Assembly: GCA_026874595.1 (NCBI GenBank)
Contig: CM049316.1
Span: forward strand, 16,829,839 to 16,893,838
Source: Sipunculus nudus
Taxonomy: Eukaryota; Annelida; Sipuncula; Golfingiida; Sipunculidae
Length of the DNA stretch: 64,000 nt
Direction of reading: 5' to 3'
Part shown: positions 56,815 to 64,000 of the stretch, piece by piece
Numbering within the stretch: position 1 is the stretch's first letter
How the letters are laid out: each line of letters opens with the position of its first letter
Position numbers and translations under genes: made by a program
Notes under the pieces: model-generated
The model's input: only the letters and a program-made list of their open reading frames with translations
The model's database searches: none
Told to the model about the DNA's origin: nothing

Positions 56815-59617
56815 CCTTGTTTTTTTTAGTCATTAGACAGACACGGTTGAGGTGATCTGGCGTTACCGCCCCGGTTGTCTCTTTAGACTATAAATTTTGA
56901 TGAGCCGATAGACTCTCATCATGGTTCTCATATAAATGTGTGTATTTATCCGCTTGGATGACGTGGCAGAATACTCCATGTTCTTCTGATATTGACACTA
57001 ATAGTGCCTGCCCCTGACCCGTGTCTTGCGCTCCGTTCTTTGGACCAACAACAATTTTTCTGCTGAACAGAAAGGGTTACAGATTTGAAGTTTTTCTGCA
57101 TATTTTGTGAGTATTTGATGGAACAACGGACAAAAAGTATTACGTTTTCGACTTATACAAAGATGCGATTATATATGTCTGATGAAGAAAACTCGTCACG
57201 TGATCTACATAGCTCGATATGATACATCAGTACATTTTCCACTTGGACTTCCTGTCGTTCAGTAAGCGCTCACCAGATGGCAGTAGAAGCATTTACTCCC
57301 CACAATATTTTTATCAGTTCCGTGAAGTTTTTAGTTTTTTTTTTTTTATAATAAACAAAAAGAATATTTGGTATCTGGAAAAGCCAGATTCTTCATGGAG
57401 ACTCTCGTTGTTAACTATCTAACTTTATCTGACAAAACCCGTAATGCTTCATCACCGGATCTCATCAAACGATGGTTTGGCGCTGTGCGCATTTTCGTGG
57501 AAAAGGTCTTTTGATATATTTTACAATTACTACTGATATTATTGTGATACATTTCTATATTGTTTACATTTTATGACTCACAAATTCACTTTTCGTTTCT
57601 GATAGGCCTAATTATAGAGTACTCAATATGATTTTCTTTTATATCTCCCAAAGAAAAAAAAAATAAAAAAACCATCCATTTCACATGGGTTGTACAAATA
57701 GTTATTATTACTAATCGAGGCACTCTCCATGGCTCGAGTGGCTTACAGTAGAATATAGAGGTGAAAGACTTAGAACTCATCCATGCATAAAAGAAGAAAA
57801 TATACTCAAGATAGTCGGTAAGCACTTTACGTCCCTCTTATAGATTTAGTTAACAACCTTCTCATCAGATGTCGCTAAAGTATTGACAGCGCAACAGAAT
57901 TAGTGCATAAATGTCTCACTAGATGCCGCTAGTAATTCTTCAGCTCTTCTGTGGATTGGTATTTTTATCTCGTGCATTGTGATTGTAGGCCGAACACGTA
58001 AGGAAATATTCCTAATAACAATCTTTACACAACACTTTTAAGCAAACTGATCGATCCTTAATCATTTTCAGTATTTTTAAAAGTATGAGCCACATAAAAA
58101 GAGAGATAACTATAACATGAACCACATCCGACGTAGGACAAGGCCTACATCCCGTAATAATAGTAAACACTCAAAGTTTTGTGACGAGTTATTTTCAGTA
58201 GAAGTCTGATGGACAGTTTAAGTCCGATGACTAGGTGTAACAAGTGTGATACCGTTAACAATCCATCAGATTAAATATAAATTAATTGTCATACAGCCGA
58301 AATGAAGTGCACACTCTACATGGAGGAAAATCGATACGACCCTGTGGCACTAGTGTACCATGTACCAGTGATCTTGGAGTATAAAGGTTAAAAGTTTAAC
58401 ATCTAAAATAGCTAATAACAATAAATACACTGGGCAAGATTTATCATAAATAATACTTTATAGCTTTTAGCCGTTTACGTTGAGGAATGGGCGCATCTAG
58501 GGCAGGGGTACCAGACGTGGTCGCTAAAGGACTAGTTTGTTTCATTTTTTTTTCATCGGGAGATCGTGGGACATTGCGAAGAAATCAGTGGCAAAAGAAT
58601 GCATATTTATCCCCTTGTGTTTATGATCAGTTTACAGGTGGTGGTTCCTCTCGGGATGATCAACGTATACATATATCTTTGTTGACTAACTCAAAAGCAA
58701 GGCATCACTCAAGTATTATGGAGAACGTGACCACCCCCCCCCCCCCCCCCCCATCCTCATCCCGCTGTTTTTACATCAACGTCCCCTTGTTTAGTGGTAA
58801 AGAGAAAAAACTCGCAAATCGCACTAGTGATATGTCTCTTTATAAGAATCTATCCATATCGCCGTCCGTATAACATATACACCGATATCTCCATCCAGAC
58901 GATTATGTATGATTTATCCGTATGATGCTGTTTTTCTCACACAGAAGCATTAGATAGTCCAGATGTGGTTCACTTCGAGTTTGTTCATAAAATTTGCCAT
59001 TGACAAATGTCCAAAATATATGCTACTAGTTCAGTGTTACTTTTCACTGAAATTGTACTTTCAAAGTAACGTAACTGGAATTATTACATAATAATGAATG
59101 TAAGAAAAAAGAAAAGGTAAATTCCCTTATTAAATTAAGTCTATACAATTCAAATATTTATCCCTCGGAGATAATAACGTCACTACCAGTCCTTGATTAT
59201 GTAGGGTAGGTAAATCAAATAGCACATGGCGGTGTTATGTAGCTTTTAATCAAGAATAGAGACAGGACCCTGATGTGGTTGGCTATTGCAAAGTGTGACG
59301 TAACGGGCAAAAATAAAAAAATGACTAAAATCTAGCAATACATATTGTTTTTGTTCTTCCCTGAAAATTCGGGGCTGAGAGTGTAACAAATACTAAGCTT
59401 GTAATGAGATCTAGAATTTTTTGTCACATGGGATTTCTCTGTAGGGACGTGTTCTTAGATGTTTCAAATAGTTTTTTTAACAAATCGCACAACCTCATAT
59501 TTTATATGGAAACAGAAATAGAAAAACTGTTTTTCTTCCAGGAATCGGGTTCAATTTATTTAAACTTTATATTACTATTTTTTCATAGGCAATTGTTTTT
59601 TATGATAATATAATGAG
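56815..59617. other. Intergenic, no supported gene
   Basis: No splice-bounded frames recognised. A 128-codon plus frame (58487-58873) runs through a C run (58734-58752) coding Pro residues and is probably chance. Confidence 0.4.
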
Positions 59618-59830
59618 ATGTGGATGCTGGACCTGTACACGGACTGGCTTCGACAGGTGGTGCCATCTATCGATAATATTATTCTGTTCTTGTCCTCTAG
59701 CGGTAGCGATACCTGGCGTCTGTTTGAGTTACTACTTGTCCTCATTCTGCATCTGCATGTATATATCACAGTTTTGAGGCTTTCAGGTCCAAGTCAAAAT
59801 ATACCATCGTTATTAAACAGGAAAAGATGA
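59618..59830 (+). CDS. Hypothetical 70-residue membrane-type ORF
   Basis: An intact ATG-to-TGA frame. It begins MWMLDLYTDWLRQVVPS. Residues ~36-55 (LFELLLVLILHLHVYITVL) would form one membrane helix, followed by a short basic tail ending NRKR. Composition and codons (many CTG) are more gene-like than the surroundings. A GT follows CTTTCAG within it, so it could be a first exon rather than a complete small protein. I do not recognise a family. No upstream promoter or neighbour supports it. Confidence 0.3.
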   Translation: MWMLDLYTDWLRQVVPSIDNIILFLSSSGSDTWRLFELLLVLILHLHVYITVLRLSGPSQNIPSLLNRKR

Positions 59831-61430
59831 CAATTTTTATGTGTTTTATTCCATCAGTTCAGAAATTTTTGGTGAGCGAGGCTTGAAATTATCGGTACTG
59901 AGGAAATTTTTGTGGGAGTCAAACACGTTTATGAATGAGCTGATATAAAAAGAAGTGTTGTGGAGAGAGCCCCACATGAATATATACATATCTTGGATGT
60001 CTTATTTTTTTTTTTTTATTTGACAACGATTTGTTTTCTATCCTTGCCAAAGGGAGAAATCACCGAGCCGGTTATTAAAATTCTTTTCACCTGTCATTTC
60101 CATGTACGTACAAGCTGGGTAGTTTTGGTTGATTAAATATTTTGTAGAGACACAAGTTTGTATCTTTGTTATACTTCATATCGAAAGAAATCCTAAGAAA
60201 AGTAAAAATAAAATTATCACAAGGTTTTTTGTATTTCCTATCTTCTACATTTTGATCAAGTATTGTCGCCCATATTGTTGAAATATGAGCGAATTTGTGA
60301 TAGTACCATGAATGCGGCTCTCCCAAAAAAAAATAGCGTCATGGGTCCAGAGATGCATGATGGGAATGCACCCAGGTGAACTATGATTGTTTATTTGCAT
60401 AAAATAGGTTTGTTTCTACACTTGGTGATTTCCCCCTTCAAAATCTCATATAAAATTCTTACATTTGTAGGGTTATAAGATAAAAGACAAAATATAAGTT
60501 TTTGCTAAATAAAGTGATTTAAATATGCATCTGAATGCAAGTGTTAGTGGAAGGGTACCTGTTATTACTATTGTATACTGGTATTTTTAAATCGTTCGTT
60601 TCATGATCCTTTAGGTTTTAAAGTTAAAACTCAACAAATAATCAATTTGTTCTAAACTAGAATTTCTTATATTAATTATATACTAGAAATTATTATTTTT
60701 AAAATTAATTTATGTTATCATTTGCAATATTTTAATTGAGTAAACGAAGCCATGTTCGTAAGATTCATTGATCCTTTTCCTTTTTTTATATGAATGTCTG
60801 TAATACATATATTTTTATTTCATTAAAAAGTCTTTAGGAGTATAAAATAAAGTATGCATCGCTCTTTATTGAATTATCAGTATTTGAAATTTAATAATAT
60901 TTATATGAAGTACATTATAAATGTAAATAAATATAAAAAATGGATAATTTATTAAAATTATCAATATCGCAGAACATGTTAGTCTTAAAACATATATCGG
61001 TGTATGATATTTTAAAGTTTGTATCAAATGGATTTTCTATATTCTCAGGAAAATATACATGCATGATACACAACAGCGCCAGGAAGATATGATCTTCCAT
61101 ATTCCTCCCTGAATAACATATTATGGATTGCTACATTTATATCCCAGATCCATGCCCAGTGCTCTCTTGATTTACTCCTGTATATAGTGGTGTGCCCGTG
61201 TGAGAGCGTGGGAAAGCCCGGTGTTGGGATAGAGTTAGGCCCGTCAAGTGGGGACGGAGGGTCCGATGACAACCCGTGAAGGGTGTTTATCATCAATGTT
61301 ACAGTCGCATTTCACTGACCTCTGAAAATTTATGTTTTGTTATTGAAACTTTGCAAACACTCGTGGATCAATCCCGAACTCTGCAAGATCAAAGTTGTCG
61401 TGTTACATTTACCGCACGTTTGATTTATAT

Positions 61431-61433
<3 letters not shown>
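59831..61433. other. Intergenic, no recognisable feature
   Basis: AT-rich non-coding sequence. Confidence 0.4.
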
Positions 61434-61476
<43 letters not shown>

Positions 61477-61492
61477 GTATATATATATATAT
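61434..61492. repeat. (AT)n microsatellite
   Basis: AT dinucleotide run with one interruption (AAACGT). Confidence 0.9.
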
Positions 61493-61753
61493 AATATGTG
61501 ATATATGCATGGACATTTAAGGTTGTAAACCATGCATGCAGGTGGTTCTGAATGTGTCATAAGACTATGACTTTATTGTAATTATTAAATTTTATATATA
61601 TAAAACGAGATCAATTGTTAATAAATATTTAATGCTTATGTATATATATAGTCCACTTATATGTACATACATCTAAATATATTACTCATATCAGAAAGCA
61701 TATTTAAAAAAATGTATTCTGTTTATTTACAGTTATGTCCCTTCATAACATAC

Positions 61754-61755
<2 letters not shown>

Positions 61756-61816
<61 letters not shown>
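61756..61816. repeat. (AT)n microsatellite
   Basis: Uninterrupted AT dinucleotide run of about 60 bp. Confidence 0.92.
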
Positions 61817-61818
<2 letters not shown>

Positions 61819-62976
61819 TTCCTTTTATTTTTGTTTTATTTAAACCATGCGATATATTCCAGACACGTATCTACGTACAGAGTTCATTGGTTAAATGTAA
61901 ATATGTAGACTAGGCCAATTGAAAACAAAATAAACATATAAATTACTTTTTATGATAAAAAGTTACACCATTTCTGTTTAAGCCTTAGATGTGCATGCAA
62001 TAATTAACAATTCTGATTTACCGCCGACGATGTCAGTTTTCTGCTGTTAATTAGGCCTCTCATCAGCTCCGTAGACGGTCGGTGTCTTAATTTCCGAGTA
62101 GTCTTTGTTAAAGTTAATATTAGACCATCTGGCTTGGCTTCTCATTCTAATGTTATGCAGTGATAGAGTCAGTTCACGGAAGACTGGAGCCTCTAAACGA
62201 TTATTGATGGTAGTTACTGCTAGTTAACTATGTGATTAAGGTCCCTATTACCGTCCGCTATGGGCCGCTCTGAGGAGATCGCGCGGTCCCAGGTTTTACG
62301 GGACGGGAGACTCTGAGGAATTAATGAAGTAAGTGGAAATATATTACTGAGGAATAGAACATAATTGAAATGTTAATTTATACACTGTTTAGTTCATTGT
62401 TTATTACTCAATTTACGGCAGGTGCCCGCAAGCGGTGTTGTGTTCATTTACTCATGTCTTGTAGTTAGGTTTATAACGTTAAATTCCGTTTCTTCTGCAG
62501 TCTGTCTGCCTGTTTGTCTGTCTGTCTCCCCCCCCCCTCTCTCCAAACACATACACATGCATTTGTGTTTGGTTAAAAAAATATTTCATTGCAGGAAAGC
62601 AATGAGGATCAGAAAACAGGTTCGCCCTATATTTATTCTTCTCCTCGGACTACACATATATAAGTACAAATTCAACATAATAATTACATGTGCAATCAAC
62701 AATATATGTAATTTTTTTGCGAATGTGTTTGATTATATTATTTAAAAAAATGTATCTTTATATAACTGACTGTCACACCGATGACGTAAGGGTGTTGGAT
62801 GTTAATAACTTCTGTAATGATTTGAAACGCAATTATTGGAAACACCATTGAGTTAAGTTGGGACATATTTTATATGAAATAGCAAATACGTTTTTGATTG
62901 AACAGAAATGTCAAGTGCATGCCGAAATCGGCCATGATGTATTTTTAAATAAATGCCAAATATTAGTGTTGTATAA

Positions 62977-62979
<3 letters not shown>
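61817..62979. other. Intergenic, no supported gene
   Basis: Non-coding. A CTGT-rich tract and C run occur at 62500-62540. Confidence 0.4.
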
Positions 62980-63014
<35 letters not shown>

Positions 63015-63024
63015 TATATATATA
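62980..63024. repeat. (AT)n microsatellite
   Basis: AT run with a few interruptions, followed by a short GT stretch. Confidence 0.88.
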
Positions 63025-63240
63025 ATATATGTGTGTGAGTATGTGTGATGCGCTCTTCTGATCGACCCATCATTGGTCTGACCAAATAACCGTTAAAATT
63101 AACAATCCATAGATATAGAGCTCTCTGCACAAAAAAGGTTGAAAAATGCTCCTCCATATCATCAACGATTCAAACTGTATATTTTACTTAATCCCCGATC
63201 TACCGATGAACAGCTATACATGCAGCTTGAAATCAACTGA

Positions 63241-63241
63241 G

Positions 63242-63301
<60 letters not shown>
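63241..63301. repeat. (AT)n microsatellite
   Basis: About 60 bp of uninterrupted AT dinucleotides directly before a hairpin. Confidence 0.92.
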
Positions 63302-63304
<3 letters not shown>

Positions 63305-63385
63305 TGGTGGGAGTCGGTTCCTATTCATAATCGATCATCGGTTTGAGCAAACCGACTGATGATCGATTATTAATCGGTTCAGACA
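63302..63385. repeat. Hairpin with ATCGATCATC/GATGATCGAT arms
   Basis: TAGTGGTGGGAGTCGGTTCC is followed by AATCGATCATCGGTTTG and the inverted AAACCGACTGATGATCGATT. This resembles the subterminal region of a small DNA transposon; the other end was not found. Confidence 0.45.
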
Positions 63386-64000
63386 AATATATGCAATTAT
63401 CAAAGAAATATGCAATTATCTGTGAAACTGTAACTATACATTTCCCCGGGAGGTATTCTCCTCTGCCGCACGAGTGTAACGATCCTTCCACGAATAAAGA
63501 CTAATTTTAAGGATCAAATGTCGGGTATAATATCCTTCATAATGCCATTATTAATGGCCGATTTTACGGGCCCAGGTGCGCTTTGGGCAGATCAAAATTT
63601 CAGACTAGTCCAAAAAAAATTCCGGCTGAAATCCAAATACTCGACCGGCCGGGTTAGCCCAAACAAAGAAATTTTTAAGAACGGCCTAAACAGCGGCAAC
63701 TGGCATCGGTTGAATAGATTATTTCTAAGAGATCTCGCAAAATTAGCATAGACCTGGAGAATTTATGGAGTATTTTAACGCTTTCCCGCCCATATTTTGC
63801 AATGTACATTTCGTTAGAATACTTTCTGCTTATTCTGCAGCTCCCTGCGAGTTCACAGATAATAAGTTTAATAAGTCCTCCGTTCACGCATCTACCGTGT
63901 CATACTCAGTTGCATACGGAAGTTATCTGGGAACACAGACTCCTTATATATGAAGCGCAGAATGTGGTAAAAAATGGAACAATCATTTTTGCCTATAACA
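63386..64000. other. Window end, no supported gene
   Basis: A 77-codon plus frame (63518-63751) shows no recognised homology or splice context. Confidence 0.35.

Noticed and set aside
58487-58873. 128-codon plus-strand frame
   Set aside because: Includes a homopolymer-coded proline stretch and lacks any domain or repeat-independent support.
1-64000. CRISPR arrays, bacterial operons, rRNA genes or intact tRNA genes
   Set aside because: Tandem repeats here lack unique spacers of constant length, and tRNA-like boxes occur only inside decayed SINE or LTR contexts.

Overview
The window is animal nuclear DNA. It is AT-rich, intron-dominated and crowded with small non-autonomous mobile elements, simple repeats and minisatellites. 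The repeat vocabulary (TGACCTTGACCTTTGACC arrays, CAGCTGAGCT-ended elements, frequent CATGTACATG) resembles marine molluscs, most likely a bivalve; that assignment is an inference. There are no bacterial-type operons and almost every long open frame is a by-product of repeats.

One gene is clearly present: the first five coding exons of a CARMIL/LRRC16 homologue (capping-protein regulator and myosin-I linker) on the minus strand. It runs from an ATG at 49578 to the donor after 24657. The exons are 37, 29, 96, 51 and 60 nt. They join in frame into 91 codons covering the N-terminus and most of the PH-like domain. The introns are about 2.2, 6.5, 14.4 and 1.6 kb. The rest of the gene (LRR domain, capping-protein interaction region) is not seen and should lie left of the window or in exons I could not recognise. 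A CpG-containing stretch with a TGACGTCA site lies just upstream (49.6-50.25 kb) and is the likely promoter.

Layout: 1-0.9 kb 31-bp minisatellite; 2.9-3.9 kb fold-back element with minisatellite arms; 6.1-6.5 kb (AT)n-palindrome-(AT)n; 6.9-17 kb SINE and MITE copies; 17.0-17.5 kb ATC microsatellite; 17.8-21.4 kb Tigger/pogo-like element holding a second element made of ~289-bp repeats rich in nuclear-receptor-type sites; 24.7-49.6 kb CARMIL exons and introns. The introns hold a complete 427-bp TRIM retrotransposon, a minisatellite that multiplies the exon 4 splice acceptor, a 1.4-kb fold-back element inside that minisatellite, a 4.3-kb element with a 180-bp array split by another element, and a 368-bp fold-back element. 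From 50 to 64 kb there are MITEs, one more large element and several AT microsatellites, with a single weak 70-codon candidate ORF.

The most unusual observations are the splice-acceptor minisatellite in CARMIL intron 3, a TRIM whose LTR carries tRNA-like A and B boxes, and three fold-back elements with GACAA-cored arms. For four insertions (the TRIM, two fold-backs and one CAGCTGAGCT-ended element) the window itself contains an uninterrupted paralogue or a phase-continuous array that shows the empty site.
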